A program made the position numbers and the translations under genes. Source: Actinomycetota bacterium (lineage in GTDB: Bacteria > Actinomycetota > UBA4738 > HRBIN12). Taken from it: DNA of 64,000 bases. The DNA is taken from assembly GCA_035697485.1 (NCBI GenBank), contig DASSCU010000056.1:83448-147447 (forward strand), read 5' to 3'. The notes under the pieces are model-generated. The model was not told the DNA's origin, searched no databases, and worked only from the letters and a program-made list of their open reading frames with translations. Position 1 is the first letter of the stretch. Each line of letters starts with the position of its first letter. Shown here in pieces: positions 39,955-49,199 of this stretch.

Positions 39955-42065
39955 CGGCGTCGCCGCACGAGGTCGATCACGAGGCCCAGGGTCAGCAACA
40001 GGGCGCCGGCACCGAACGTCACCGGCAGCCACGCGGGCACGCGGTCGCTCACCGCGGTGAGCGCCGTGCCGAGGATCGCCGCACCGGCGGTGAGCGCGAG
40101 CGCCAGTCGCCGTCCGGCCCGACGGATCGTGATCTCGAGCGACGCGGCTCGGAAGTTCACCTCGAGCTTCTGACCCGGTCGTGCGCCGATCAGTCGCTCG
40201 ACCGCCTCGACGACGCGGTGGAAGCGCACCTTGAACCGCTGCGCCTGATAGAAGAGCGCCTTCGGATCGGCCTTCGTGGTCATGTCGCGCACCAACGCCC
40301 GCATCAGGAACGACCCGGCCACGTCGAACGGGTCGAGATCGGGGTCGAGCTCGGCCGTCGCGAGCTGCATCTGGGCGAGTGCCTTGCCGGTCAGCGCGAG
40401 CGAAGCCGGCAGTGGCACCTCGTGGCGCAACGAGATCTCCGTCATCTCCTGCAGGATCGGCCCGAGCTGGATGTCGCTGAGCGACGCCGTGCGGTACTTC
40501 GCCACCATCTCTCCGATCTCGACGCCGAACGCGTCGACGTCGAGGTCGGTGCGGTCCATCGCGCCGGCGAGCATCAGCGAGACGTCGGTCAGGAAGGGCA
40601 CGTCTTCCTGCCAGAACGCCATCAGCAGCAACATCATCTGCTCCCGCATCTCTGGGCCGACCTCGCCCACCATGCCGAGGTCGAGCAGGTAGAGCGTGTC
40701 GTCGGCCGGGCGCCACATCAGGTTGCCCGGATGCGGATCGGCGTGGAAGAACCCGTCGACCATGATCTGCTTGTAAAAGCTCTCGAGCAGCTGTCGCGCA
40801 GCTTCCTTGCGGGCGGGGCCTTCCGGCGCCAGCGAGATCGGACCGCCCTGCACGTCCTGCATGACGAGCAGCCTCGACGTGGAGAGGTCACCGTGCACCT
40901 GGGGCACGCGCAGACGGGAGTAAGGCGCGATGCTCTCCCGCATCCGGGCCATGTTCCCGGCCTCCTCGCGGAAGTCGAGCTCGCGGTGCAGCGAGGTCGA
41001 CAGGTGTTCGAAGACGGCCTGCATGTCGATCACCTGTCGCAGGCCCGGCCGATCGGCGATCTTCTCGGCGAACACCTCGAGCAGCGCCAGGTCCTGCTCG
41101 ATCTGCTCGCGGGCGTCGGGGCGCTGGATCTTCGCCACCACCGGGTCGCCGGTGGCGAGCGTGGCTCGATGGACCTGCGCGATCGTGCCGGCGGCCAGCG
41201 GCGACGGATCGATGTGGTCGAACACGTCCTCCCACGGCACGCCCAGCTCCTGCTCCATCACCTGCACGACCTGCTCCTCGCTGAGCGGCGGCACGTTGTC
41301 CTGCAGGGTCGCGAGCTCCTCGATGTACTCCGGCGGGAGCAGGTCGGGGCGGGTCGAAAGGATCTGGCCGAGCTTCGCGAACGTCGGCCCGAGTTCCTCG
41401 AGCGCGGCCCGTAGCCGCTTGCCCTGTCGGCGTCGCCCGACCGCTCCCTCCTCGTCCGGGCGCCCGAAGAGCTCCTTCAGGCCGTGCTTGGCGAAGACCG
41501 CGGCGATATGGCCGCCCCTCGCGGTCAAACGGGGGGTGATCTCGACCTCCTCGGCCGCGCTGATGCGCACCCGGGCCGACGTGGGCCGGGGCACGGTCGG
41601 CGTCACCTGGCCGTCGCCCGCGGTGTTGACGATGATCACCGTGCAACGCGCGTTGTGGCTGATGCGATTGGGCACGTTCCCGAGCAGGAACTCCTTGCGA
41701 CCGGCCATGCCGGCGTTGCCGACGACGAGGACGTCGATCGACCGTTCCTCGGTGGCCTCGACGATCGCCATGGCCGGATCGTCGTGGATCACCACGTGGC
41801 CGTGTCCGCGGTCGCCGGCGACCGTGCGCGCGTACGTCTGCAGGTCGTCGGCCGCGGACCGTGCGCGTGTGGCCTCGGCGGCGCCGTACTCGGTGTCGGC
41901 CGCACTCGACGGCACGATCACCTGCACGATGTGCAGCTCGGCGCCGAACGCCTCGGCGAACGTCGCCGCCCACCGCACTGCGCGCTCGGCCGTCTGCGAA
42001 CGGTCGGTGCCGACCATCACGCGCTCGATCGGACCGGAGATCTCGGGCTGGGCCTCAGCGTTCAT
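39951..42065 (-). CDS. Universal stress protein fused to ABC1/UbiB-type atypical kinase
   Basis: 704 residues. Residues about 12-150 are a USP domain (VMVGTDRSQTAERAVRWAAT; VLVVGNAGMAGRKEFLLGNV). Residues about 210-610 are an ABC1/UbiB kinase-like domain with the family KxGQ signature (FAKLGQILSTRPDLLP), the Ala-rich loop AAGTIAQVHRA, Lys in VVAKIQRP, HADPHPGNLMW and LLDLGMVGEV. The C-terminus has two membrane helices (about 640-700). UbiB-type proteins are lipid-linked ATPases acting in quinone or isoprenoid-lipid biology. ATG 42065 is chosen as the first start that includes the whole USP domain. Confidence 0.9.
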   Translation of the reverse strand: MNAEAQPEISGPIERVMVGTDRSQTAERAVRWAATFAEAFGAELHIVQVIVPSSAADTEYGAAEATRARSAADDLQTYARTVAGDRGHGHVVIHDDPAMAIVEATEERSIDVLVVGNAGMAGRKEFLLGNVPNRISHNARCTVIIVNTAGDGQVTPTVPRPTSARVRISAAEEVEITPRLTARGGHIAAVFAKHGLKELFGRPDEEGAVGRRRQGKRLRAALEELGPTFAKLGQILSTRPDLLPPEYIEELATLQDNVPPLSEEQVVQVMEQELGVPWEDVFDHIDPSPLAAGTIAQVHRATLATGDPVVAKIQRPDAREQIEQDLALLEVFAEKIADRPGLRQVIDMQAVFEHLSTSLHRELDFREEAGNMARMRESIAPYSRLRVPQVHGDLSTSRLLVMQDVQGGPISLAPEGPARKEAARQLLESFYKQIMVDGFFHADPHPGNLMWRPADDTLYLLDLGMVGEVGPEMREQMMLLLMAFWQEDVPFLTDVSLMLAGAMDRTDLDVDAFGVEIGEMVAKYRTASLSDIQLGPILQEMTEISLRHEVPLPASLALTGKALAQMQLATAELDPDLDPFDVAGSFLMRALVRDMTTKADPKALFYQAQRFKVRFHRVVEAVERLIGARPGQKLEVNFRAASLEITIRRAGRRLALALTAGAAILGTALTAVSDRVPAWLPVTFGAGALLLTLGLVIDLVRRRR

Positions 42066-42204
42066 GCGCGCATCATGGCGGTTCGCGGCCCCGGCGACCA
42101 GGCGGTTGTCTGTCGTATCCGCCGCGGGAAACCGAATGCCGTCGGAGGGTGGCAGCACCCACATGGAACGGGAGAGTCAGGGACGGAGATCTCCAGGTTG
42201 GATC

Positions 42205-43158
42205 TCAGGGCAGCAGCGACCGCAGCTCTCGGTAGAAGGTGTGCGCGATCCTCGCATAACCGATCCGGTTCGGATGAGGATCGCCGAAGTGCCCTACGGA
42301 GCAGAACCACGTCCACCGGCAGGCCAGCGCGACGTTGATCGGGAGCCGACCTCGATCGCGGACGACGACCGTGTCAGTGAAGTTGTCGGTTCGGTACGTC
42401 CGTGCCACGTCCGCGACGGTCACCCCCGCGTCGCCATAGGTCGTCTCGAGGCCATCGTTCAACACCTGGAAGGCTCGCGCGTCGACCCGCGCCAGATGAC
42501 GTCCCCCGGGGACGAGTCCCCAGAACCCCAGGAACGGCACGTGGTAGTTCATGCCCACGATGGGAACGCCAGGCCCGGCCGCGGCCCGCAGCGCACCGAG
42601 GATCTCGGCGATCCGCGCGCTCAACCGGGGCAGCAGGTCGACGACGCAGGCGCGATGGAGCACGCCGGTGTCGAAGTCGAGACAAGCGTCGACGACGTCG
42701 TTCGCTCCCACATCGATCGTGATGAACGAGACCTGGTCTGGATGCCGTCCGAGGAACCTCACGGCCGCCTCGAGTTGAGACCCGGCCGAGTAGTCGCACA
42801 GAGAGTCCTTCCCGTTGATCATCGACAGGCTCGTCTCCCCGGGGCACCCGAGCTTTCGGAGGGAGAGCGCTGGGGTCTGCTCTCGGATCGTTCGCCACAG
42901 CGCGTCGACGTACCCCTGTCGCGTGGAGCCCCTTCCTGGCTGGTACCCCGTCGCGAGAGAGTCCCCGAGCGAGAGGTAGAAGAGCCTGTCATCGGTCCCC
43001 GCGCCCGCTGCAGCGAGATCTCCGGCGCCCAGCGAGAGGGCCACCGCGGCCGCGATGATCGCTGCAGATGACCTCCATATCGGGTGTCGCTTCCCTCGCG
43101 CACCGGGATCGAGACTCCGCATCCGGGTCCGGTCGCGTTTCGGTCGCGCGGGTCGCAT
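42205..43158 (-). CDS. Secreted SGNH/GDSL-family lipase/esterase-like hydrolase
   Basis: 317 residues. A basic N-terminus and signal/anchor segment at about residues 27-52 export the protein. Catalytic blocks: LSLGDSLATGY (nucleophile Ser), LGCPGETS (oxyanion Gly), DVGANDVVDAC (Asn) and the Asp/His pair in FGDPHPNRIGY. Hydrolysis of an ester substrate outside the cell is likely; the substrate is unknown. ATG 43158 is supported by AAGGAGGGG immediately upstream. The gap to the USP-ABC1 gene is 139 bases, with nothing recognised. Confidence 0.9.
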   Translation of the reverse strand: MRPARPKRDRTRMRSLDPGARGKRHPIWRSSAAIIAAAVALSLGAGDLAAAGAGTDDRLFYLSLGDSLATGYQPGRGSTRQGYVDALWRTIREQTPALSLRKLGCPGETSLSMINGKDSLCDYSAGSQLEAAVRFLGRHPDQVSFITIDVGANDVVDACLDFDTGVLHRACVVDLLPRLSARIAEILGALRAAAGPGVPIVGMNYHVPFLGFWGLVPGGRHLARVDARAFQVLNDGLETTYGDAGVTVADVARTYRTDNFTDTVVVRDRGRLPINVALACRWTWFCSVGHFGDPHPNRIGYARIAHTFYRELRSLLP

Positions 43159-43324
43159 GGGCCCCTCCTTCAGGTCGCTGGACGACGACGACGGTAGGCG
43201 GGCGCACGAGGCGGCCGCATCGATGACAACCCGCGCCGTCGACGGGGGGTAACCCCGATGACTCCGGACACGGGAGGTGGCAGGATGAGCGACGCCCGCG
43301 AACGATGCCGTCGACCGAGGCCGC

Positions 43325-45385
43325 ATGGGAAGGGGCTCAGTGAACAGGCCGATCAGGGCGATCGCGCTCGCGATACCGACGCTCGCGATGCTGCTGGTCA
43401 TCGCGTCCGCCGTCCTGTTCACCCAGGACGGCGTCTTCGGCGGCGATCCCGTCTCCAACGCGCTCGGCCTGGTGGGGATCGGCTGCTACGTGGTGATCGG
43501 CGGGTTGATCGCGTGGCGCCTTCCAGAGAACGCCTGTGGGTGGCTCCTGCTCCTGGTCGGCGCCGGGCTCGCGGCCGCCGTGTTCTCGGACGCGCTGGCG
43601 ACGTATGCGCTGCGAGAGGGCTTCGTGACGCTCGCGTCGTGGGCGGATTGGGCGAACGCGGTGCTCTTCTTCGTGACCCTCGCGGGGATCCCGCTCTACC
43701 TCCTCGTGTTCCCAACGGGGCGTCCTCCGTCGCCGCGCTGGCGGCCGGTCGCGATCGTCGTCATCGCCATAGCGGTTGTGGGAACGCTCGTCACCGTGCT
43801 GGCGCCCTCGGGCGACGTCGAGGTCGAGAATCCCATCGTCGTGGCCAGCATCGCGCCGGCGCTGGAGGCGCTGAGAGCCGCGCTCACGTTCGCGTTCGTC
43901 GCGGCTGCGGTGCTCTGCGTGGCGTCGCTCGTCGTTCGATGGCGGCGGGGCGTCGGGCTGGAACGGCAGCAGCTTCGGTGGCTCGTCGCCGTCGGGGTGC
44001 TGGCCGCGGCGCTGCTGTTCGGCGCGATCGCCTTTGGCGCGCTCGGCCTCCATCGGATCGGTGACCCGCTGGGAGTCGTGTTCGTCCTGGCGCTGACCAC
44101 CGGCCTTCCGCTCTCGGCGGGCATCGCGCTGCTGAAGCATCACGTCCACGGCATCGAGGTCGTGGCGAACCGCTCGATCGTGTACGGCGCCCTCGCGGCC
44201 CTCATCACGTCGATGTACGCGGTCGTGGTGGCCGGGGCCGGGACCCTCGTCGGTCGCAGCGAGCGTTCGAACGTCCTGCTGGCGGTCGCCGCGACGGTCG
44301 CGGCCGCCATCATCGTCCATCCCGCCAGGCAGGGAGCCCAGCGATTCGCCGACCGGATCATCTACGGAGATCGGGCTTCCCCGTTCGAGCTCGTCTCGAC
44401 GTTCTCCGAGCGACTCGGCGCGGCGTCGTACGACGATGCCCTTCCGCAGATGGCCCGTCTCGTGGCTGACGGGATCGGGGCCGACGAGGTCCGGGTCTGG
44501 CTCCGGACCGGCGCCGAGCTCCGTTCCGCATCGTGCTGGCCCGCCGCGGTCGCCGGCCCTCCGCCTCCCGCGATGCGCCTCGTCGATGACGAACCGCCTT
44601 CCCTCGAACATCCGGCGTTCCCGGTGCGCTACCAAGGGACCCTGCTGGGTGCGATCACAGTGAAGATGCCGCCCCAGGAGCCGATGACCCCAGCGACCGA
44701 GCGTCTGCTCGAGGGTCTGGCGTCTCAAGCCGGGCTCGTCGTCCGCAACGCCTCGCTCGTCGAGGAGCTGCAGGTGTCACGCGAACGATTGGTTACCTCG
44801 CACGACGAGGTGCGGCGGCGACTCGAGCGCGATCTGCACGACGGAGCGCAACAGCGGCTGGTCACCCTCTCCATGGACCTGCGCCTCGCTCGCTCGAGAG
44901 CGGCCGCGAGCGGGGACGCCGAGCTCTCGTCGTCGCTCGAGACCGCCGAGGGGGAACTGGCGCGGTCGCTCGCCGAGCTCCGCGAGCTCGCCCGAGGGAT
45001 CCACCCGGCGATCCTCACGCAGAACGGCCTCGGCGCGGCGCTGCGCTCGCTGGCCGAGCGGTCGCCGGTTCCGGTCGAGCTCCGGTGCGTCCCCGATGGC
45101 CGCTTCGCCGACCCGGTCGAGGCGACCACCTACTTCCTGGTGTCGGAGGCGCTCGCCAACGTGGCGAAACACGCCGGCGCCTCCCACGCGTCCGTCACCG
45201 TGAGAGGCGGTGTCGACCGTCTCGAGATCGAGGTGAGCGATGATGGTTCGGGCGGCGCTTCCATCGAGGGAGGGACCGGTCTGCGTGGTCTCGCCGATCG
45301 CGTCGCGGCGGTCGGCGGGCGGATGGATCTGCGAAGCGTACCCGGTGCCGGCACCACGGTGCTGGCGGAGATCCCGTGCGAGTAG
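43325..45385 (+). CDS. Membrane sensor histidine kinase, HisKA_3 type, kinase 4
   Basis: 686 residues. Membrane helices lie at about residues 10-330 (FPTGRPPSPRWRPV; WRRGVGLERQQLRWLV), then a GAF-like part. HisKA_3 has His505 (ERDLHDGAQQRL, Asp-Leu in place of the Asn-Ile of the other three). HATPase has VSEALANVAKHAGA and DDGSGGASIEGGTGLRGLAD, with a shortened G-box region. GTG 43340, preceded by GGGAAGGGG, is an alternative start. It overlaps the following regulator gene by ten bases, so the two are a cognate pair. Confidence 0.92.
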   Translation: MGRGSVNRPIRAIALAIPTLAMLLVIASAVLFTQDGVFGGDPVSNALGLVGIGCYVVIGGLIAWRLPENACGWLLLLVGAGLAAAVFSDALATYALREGFVTLASWADWANAVLFFVTLAGIPLYLLVFPTGRPPSPRWRPVAIVVIAIAVVGTLVTVLAPSGDVEVENPIVVASIAPALEALRAALTFAFVAAAVLCVASLVVRWRRGVGLERQQLRWLVAVGVLAAALLFGAIAFGALGLHRIGDPLGVVFVLALTTGLPLSAGIALLKHHVHGIEVVANRSIVYGALAALITSMYAVVVAGAGTLVGRSERSNVLLAVAATVAAAIIVHPARQGAQRFADRIIYGDRASPFELVSTFSERLGAASYDDALPQMARLVADGIGADEVRVWLRTGAELRSASCWPAAVAGPPPPAMRLVDDEPPSLEHPAFPVRYQGTLLGAITVKMPPQEPMTPATERLLEGLASQAGLVVRNASLVEELQVSRERLVTSHDEVRRRLERDLHDGAQQRLVTLSMDLRLARSRAAASGDAELSSSLETAEGELARSLAELRELARGIHPAILTQNGLGAALRSLAERSPVPVELRCVPDGRFADPVEATTYFLVSEALANVAKHAGASHASVTVRGGVDRLEIEVSDDGSGGASIEGGTGLRGLADRVAAVGGRMDLRSVPGAGTTVLAEIPCE

Positions 45386-46035
45386 CGATCGCCGATGATG
45401 CCGTGCTGTTCCGCGAGGGACTCGCGCGATTGCTCACCGAGGCGGAGTTCGAGTTGGTGGGTCAGGCAGCCAACGCCGACGAGCTGCTCGCGATCGTCCG
45501 GGACGCACCGTCGAGCCGCCGTCCACACGTGGCCGTGGTGGATATCCGGATGCCGCCGACCCATACGACCGAAGGGCTCGTCGCCGCCGAGACGATCCGG
45601 GCGGAGCATCCGGAGATCGGTGTCCTCGTCCTGTCGCAGTACATCGAGACCGAGCACGCGATGGACCTCCTCGGGGACGGCGCGGGCGGCACCGGCTACC
45701 TGTTGAAGGATCGGATCTCGGACCTCGAGGGGTTCCGAGACGCGGTGCAACGAGTGGGCGACGGCGGTTCCGCGGTCGACCCCGAAGTGATCGCGCAGTT
45801 GATCGGCCGTCGACGTGAGGCGGATCCGCTGGCCGGTCTCACGGATCGCGAGCGTGAGGTCCTCACACTCATGGCCGAGGGATGTTCCAACCGAGCGATC
45901 GGAACCAGGTTGTTCCTGAGTGAGAAGACGGTCGAGGCCCATGTGCGCGGAATCTTCACGAAGCTCGGTCTCCTGCCGACGACGGACGAGAATCGCCGCG
46001 TCCTCGCCGTGCTGGCCTTCCTACGCTCGGCATGA
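45376..46035 (+). CDS. NarL-family response regulator, partner of kinase 4
   Basis: 219 residues. Receiver: ADDAVLFREG, VAVVDIRMPP with the phospho-acceptor Asp, YLLKDRISD with Lys. LuxR-type HTH: LTDREREVLTLMAEGCSNRA and SEKTVEAHVRGIFTKLGL. The GTG start lies inside the kinase 4 gene (10-base overlap), tying expression of the two together. The tRNA-Thr gene follows after 95 bases. Confidence 0.94.
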   Translation: MRVAIADDAVLFREGLARLLTEAEFELVGQAANADELLAIVRDAPSSRRPHVAVVDIRMPPTHTTEGLVAAETIRAEHPEIGVLVLSQYIETEHAMDLLGDGAGGTGYLLKDRISDLEGFRDAVQRVGDGGSAVDPEVIAQLIGRRREADPLAGLTDREREVLTLMAEGCSNRAIGTRLFLSEKTVEAHVRGIFTKLGLLPTTDENRRVLAVLAFLRSA

Positions 46036-46130
46036 CATCGAGTGCTCGGACGTCGAAGGAGCGACTCGTTAGACTGCCCGAACAGGTGTCAGGATGCGTG
46101 GACGGTCGTCCACCATGGCATCGGACCCTC

Positions 46131-46204
46131 GCCGGAGTAGCTCAGTCAGGCAGAGCAACCGCCTCGTAAGTGGTAGGTCATGGGTTCAAATCCCATCTCC
46201 GGCT
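46131..46204 (+). tRNA. tRNA-Thr (anticodon CGT)
   Basis: Complete cloverleaf. Acceptor GCCGGAG (46131-46137) pairs with CTCCGGC (46197-46203) and the discriminator base is T. D stem is GCTC/GAGC. Anticodon stem ACCGC/GTGGT has loop CTCGTAA, giving anticodon CGT (reads ACG). The T arm is ATGGG-TTCAAAT-CCCAT. CCA is not encoded. A TAGACT box at 46070-46075 could be its -10 element. Confidence 0.97.
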
Positions 46205-46243
46205 CTCTGCGCCCGCCGCCATCGGCGCCTCGGCCGCCAGTGC

Positions 46244-46249
46244 TAGTAT
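46244..46249 (+). promoter_or_regulatory. Extended -10 box, leaderless type
   Basis: TAGTAT preceded by TGC (extended -10 TGn), eight bases before ATG 46258. No Shine-Dalgarno is seen. Confidence 0.6.
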
Positions 46250-46257
46250 CCGCCGCG

Positions 46258-47016
46258 ATGAACGTGCCCCGGAAGCTGTCCGTGGTCGTCGCCACGGCCG
46301 TCGTCGCGCTGATGGCGTTGGCCGGCACCGCGAGCGCCCAGGTGATCGTGGACCCGGTCGTCGTGTCCGAGCGCAACGACGGCGGATGGGTGTACTGGCT
46401 CGCGATCGCCCTCGGTTTCCTCGGCCTGATCCTCGTGATCTTCCTCACGATCCAGTACATGCGCTACGCGCCGCGCTTCTCCAAGGACGAGGAGGGACTG
46501 CGGGTCGTGCGCGCCGACCGGGTGCGGATCGGCCAGGAGCTTCCTCGCCGCAACGTCGACCTCTCACAGGCGGCGCCGGTCGTCGTCGCGCCGCCGGCGG
46601 TGCCGACGGCGACCCCGGCCCTGGCAGCAGCAGCCGCGGCGCCCGCGGCAGCCCCCGCCCCGGCCGCCGCTGATGCCGCAGCCGCTCCCCCCCCGGCCGC
46701 CGCTGATGCGGCAGCCGCTCCCGACCCCCCGGCCGCGGCAGAAGCCCCGGCCGCGGCAGAAGCCCCGGCCGCGGCAGAAGCCCCGGCCGCGGCAGAAGCT
46801 CCGGCCCCGACAGAGGCTCCCGCGGCGGCGCCTGCGCCCGCACCCGCCGCGCCCGCGGTGCCCGAGGACCGGCCCGAGGTCACCATGGACCAGGAGGCCT
46901 ACGAGGCCGCCTTGAAGGAACTGCTCGATGCCGGCACCGACCGACGCATCGCCGAGGGCAAGGCCCGCCGGGCCGGCATGATCGCCGCCCGCAAGAAGGC
47001 CACCGGCGAGGCCTGA
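46258..47016 (+). CDS. Membrane protein with long Ala/Pro-rich linker
   Basis: 252 residues. Residues 1-28 look like a signal peptide (VATAVVALMALAGTASA). A membrane helix follows at about 43-65 (VYWLAIALGFLGLILVIFLT), then a cytosolic stretch (YAPRFSKDEEGLRVVRADRV). Residues about 110-205 are almost only Ala, Pro, Glu and Asp, with four PAAAEA repeats. The C-terminal 45 residues are charged and helical (DQEAYEAALKELLDAGTDRR; EGKARRAGMIAARKK). No known domain. The low-complexity part may be a flexible spacer. Confidence 0.75.
   Translation: MNVPRKLSVVVATAVVALMALAGTASAQVIVDPVVVSERNDGGWVYWLAIALGFLGLILVIFLTIQYMRYAPRFSKDEEGLRVVRADRVRIGQELPRRNVDLSQAAPVVVAPPAVPTATPALAAAAAAPAAAPAPAAADAAAAPPPAAADAAAAPDPPAAAEAPAAAEAPAAAEAPAAAEAPAPTEAPAAAPAPAPAAPAVPEDRPEVTMDQEAYEAALKELLDAGTDRRIAEGKARRAGMIAARKKATGEA
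46729..46800 (+). repeat. Four tandem copies of an 18-bp unit inside a coding region
   Basis: Unit CCGGCCGCGGCAGAAGCC at 46729, 46747, 46765 and 46783, with one mismatch in the last base of the last copy. It is in frame and encodes PAAAEA each time. Copy number may vary between strains. Confidence 0.95.
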
Positions 47017-47068
47017 GCCCAGGCACGCCGCCGCCTCAGGCGGTGGCGAGTCGAAGGAGGATCACCCC

Positions 47069-48136
47069 GTGCGAGCCACCGAGGTGGACTGGTCCATGGG
47101 GTCGGCGGCGGCTCGACTCGCCGACTGGGAGACCGCACTCTCGCTCGGGCGCCGGATCGCCGGCCCCGGCATCTCCGTGCCGGCCGTGCAGCGCGCTCGC
47201 ATGCGCGAGGACTTCGGTGAACTGGTTCCCATGGCGGAGTCGCTGATCACCGACCACACCGGCATGGTCGTGGCCGGCTTCCGGTCGAGGGCATGGGTCA
47301 TGGCCCGCAGCGAGTGGATCCGCTCGAACCTCACCGGCATGCAACGGCTGCTCGAGCCGCTCGCCGAGCGCGTGCTCGCCGTGAAGCCGGGTCGCGCCGA
47401 GATCCGGCGCAAGGCGATGGGCGCGCAGGCCGGTGCTCTGTTCGGCTACGTCGCGCGCCGAGTGCTCGGGCAGTACGACGTCTTCCTGCCGCCCGACGAC
47501 GAGGGGCTGCTGTACTTCGTCGGCCCCAACGTGGCGGAGGTGGAGCAGCGATTCGGCCTGCCCGCCCGTGACTTCCGCCTCTGGGTCGCGATCCACGAGG
47601 TGACCCACCGGGTGCAATTCGGGGCGGCGCCGTGGCTCCGTGGCCATCTGCGCGGCCTCGTCGATTCTTACCTCGGGGGCGTCTCGCTCGACGGCAAGGA
47701 GTTGTTCGCGCAGATGCGCCGGGCGGTGGAGGAGGCGCGTGGCGGCGCCGACGCCCGAATGGGTGGCATCTTCATGCTGCTGACGCCCGAGCAGCGCGAG
47801 CTGTTCACGAGGGTGCAAGGCATGATGTCGCTGCTGGAGGGGCACGCCTCGTACGTGATGAACGAGGTCTCGCGCGACCATGTCGCCGACGTCGACCGCA
47901 TGCGTCGGGCGCTCGCGGCCAGGCGGAAGGGGTCGGGCGTCGAGCGCAGCGTGCAGAGGGCGATCGGCTTCGAGCAGAAGATCCGGCAGTACGACCGCGG
48001 GGAGACATTCGTGCGGGCAGTGATCGCCGAGGCGGGCATGGACGGCTTCAACCGCATCTGGCTGGCCCCCGAGTACCTGCCGTCGCTCGACGAGATCGGC
48101 GCTCCCGCCGCCTGGGTCGAACGCGTCATCGGGTAG
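47069..48136 (+). CDS. Zinc-dependent metalloprotease-like protein (DUF2342 family)
   Basis: 355 residues. HEVTH at residues 176-180 (WVAIHEVTHRVQF) is an HExxH zinc motif, and EGHASYVMNEVSRDHV downstream supplies a likely third ligand. The family is found in actinobacteria next to tilS and hpt, as here, and has been annotated as linked to coenzyme F420 biosynthesis without a proven activity. GTG 47069 is supported by GAAGGAGG eight bases upstream. tilS begins four bases after the stop. Confidence 0.92.
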   Translation: MRATEVDWSMGSAAARLADWETALSLGRRIAGPGISVPAVQRARMREDFGELVPMAESLITDHTGMVVAGFRSRAWVMARSEWIRSNLTGMQRLLEPLAERVLAVKPGRAEIRRKAMGAQAGALFGYVARRVLGQYDVFLPPDDEGLLYFVGPNVAEVEQRFGLPARDFRLWVAIHEVTHRVQFGAAPWLRGHLRGLVDSYLGGVSLDGKELFAQMRRAVEEARGGADARMGGIFMLLTPEQRELFTRVQGMMSLLEGHASYVMNEVSRDHVADVDRMRRALAARRKGSGVERSVQRAIGFEQKIRQYDRGETFVRAVIAEAGMDGFNRIWLAPEYLPSLDEIGAPAAWVERVIG

Positions 48137-48140
48137 GGGT

Positions 48141-49199
48141 ATGGCCTCGCGTCGCCCACCGGCGGTCGCGAGGGTGCTCGAACGCGTGACGGCGACCGTC
48201 CGCGAACACGGTCTGCTGCAGCCCGACGAGGCCGTACTCGTGTGCGTCTCGGGCGGTCCGGACTCCGTCTGCCTGCTGGAGTCGCTGGTGCGCCTTCGCC
48301 GGCTCCTCCGGGTACGCATCGAGGTCTTCCACTTCGACCATCGGTTGCGACCCGGATCGTCGGTCGACGCCGCGTACGTTCGCCGGCTCGCCGTGCGGCA
48401 CCGGCTTCCGTTCCACGTGCGGGCGGCCCAGGACGCGCCGAGCGAGGGTTCGTCGGTGGAGGCGTGGGCGACCACCCGGCGTACGAAGGCTGCGAACGAC
48501 GTCCGGCGCGAGATCGGCGCGTCGGTCGTCGCCGAGGGTCACACGCTCGACGACCAGGCCGAGACGGTGCTGCTGAACCTCGTCCGGGGCGCAGGGCTCG
48601 ACGGCCTCGCCGGCATCTGGCCGGGGGAGGGAGACCGGCCGGGCTCGTCGATCGTGCAGCCACTGCTCGAGGTGACCCGCGCGGAGGTTGAGGCGTTCTG
48701 CCGCTCGCTCGGCCTGCGGCCGCGGCGCGACCCGATGAACGAGGACCGGCGGCTGCTGCGGGCCGCGATCCGCCACGAGGCGATCCCGATGCTCGAGCGC
48801 ATCACCGGCCGCGAGGTGCGTGCGACGCTCGCCCGGACGGCCGCGGTGCTCCACGAGGATCGGCTCGAACTGCTGCGTCAGGCTGCGGAGCACGAGGCGA
48901 TGATCGTCGAGCGCCACGGTGGGGAGGTCCGGTTCCGGGCGGCCGACCTCGATGCGCTCCCGCGCTCTCTCGCCGCCCGCATCGTGCGCATGGCGCTGTG
49001 GCGCCTGGCCGCCGTCGACGACGAGGTCGCTCCGTGGACCAGGGATTCGGTCGACGCCGTGCTCGATCTGGCCGCCGGCCGGCCGGGCCGGCGCCGCGAC
49101 CTGCCCGGGGGCCGAGCGGCCAGCCGTGACCGGGTGTATGTTCGCGTGACGTCCCCGGGCGAGACGGCCGAGACGAGCACCGAGGGGGAGCACGCGTGA
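48141..49199 (+). CDS. tilS: tRNA(Ile)-lysidine synthase
   Basis: 352 residues. PP-loop ATPase motif VCVSGGPDSVCLLESL near residue 35, then FHFDHRLRPGS and GHTLDDQAETVLLNLVRGAG, as in TilS. It modifies C34 of the CAU-anticodon tRNA-Ile to lysidine so that it reads AUA. The C-terminal part is shorter than in E. coli, as is usual for actinobacteria. Its stop overlaps the upstream candidate start of hpt (GTGA). Confidence 0.95.
   Translation: MASRRPPAVARVLERVTATVREHGLLQPDEAVLVCVSGGPDSVCLLESLVRLRRLLRVRIEVFHFDHRLRPGSSVDAAYVRRLAVRHRLPFHVRAAQDAPSEGSSVEAWATTRRTKAANDVRREIGASVVAEGHTLDDQAETVLLNLVRGAGLDGLAGIWPGEGDRPGSSIVQPLLEVTRAEVEAFCRSLGLRPRRDPMNEDRRLLRAAIRHEAIPMLERITGREVRATLARTAAVLHEDRLELLRQAAEHEAMIVERHGGEVRFRAADLDALPRSLAARIVRMALWRLAAVDDEVAPWTRDSVDAVLDLAAGRPGRRRDLPGGRAASRDRVYVRVTSPGETAETSTEGEHA

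Noticed and set aside
42141..42204. Possible small gene between the USP-ABC1 and SGNH genes
   Set aside because: No start with a ribosome-binding site and no protein-like frame in either strand of the 139-base gap.
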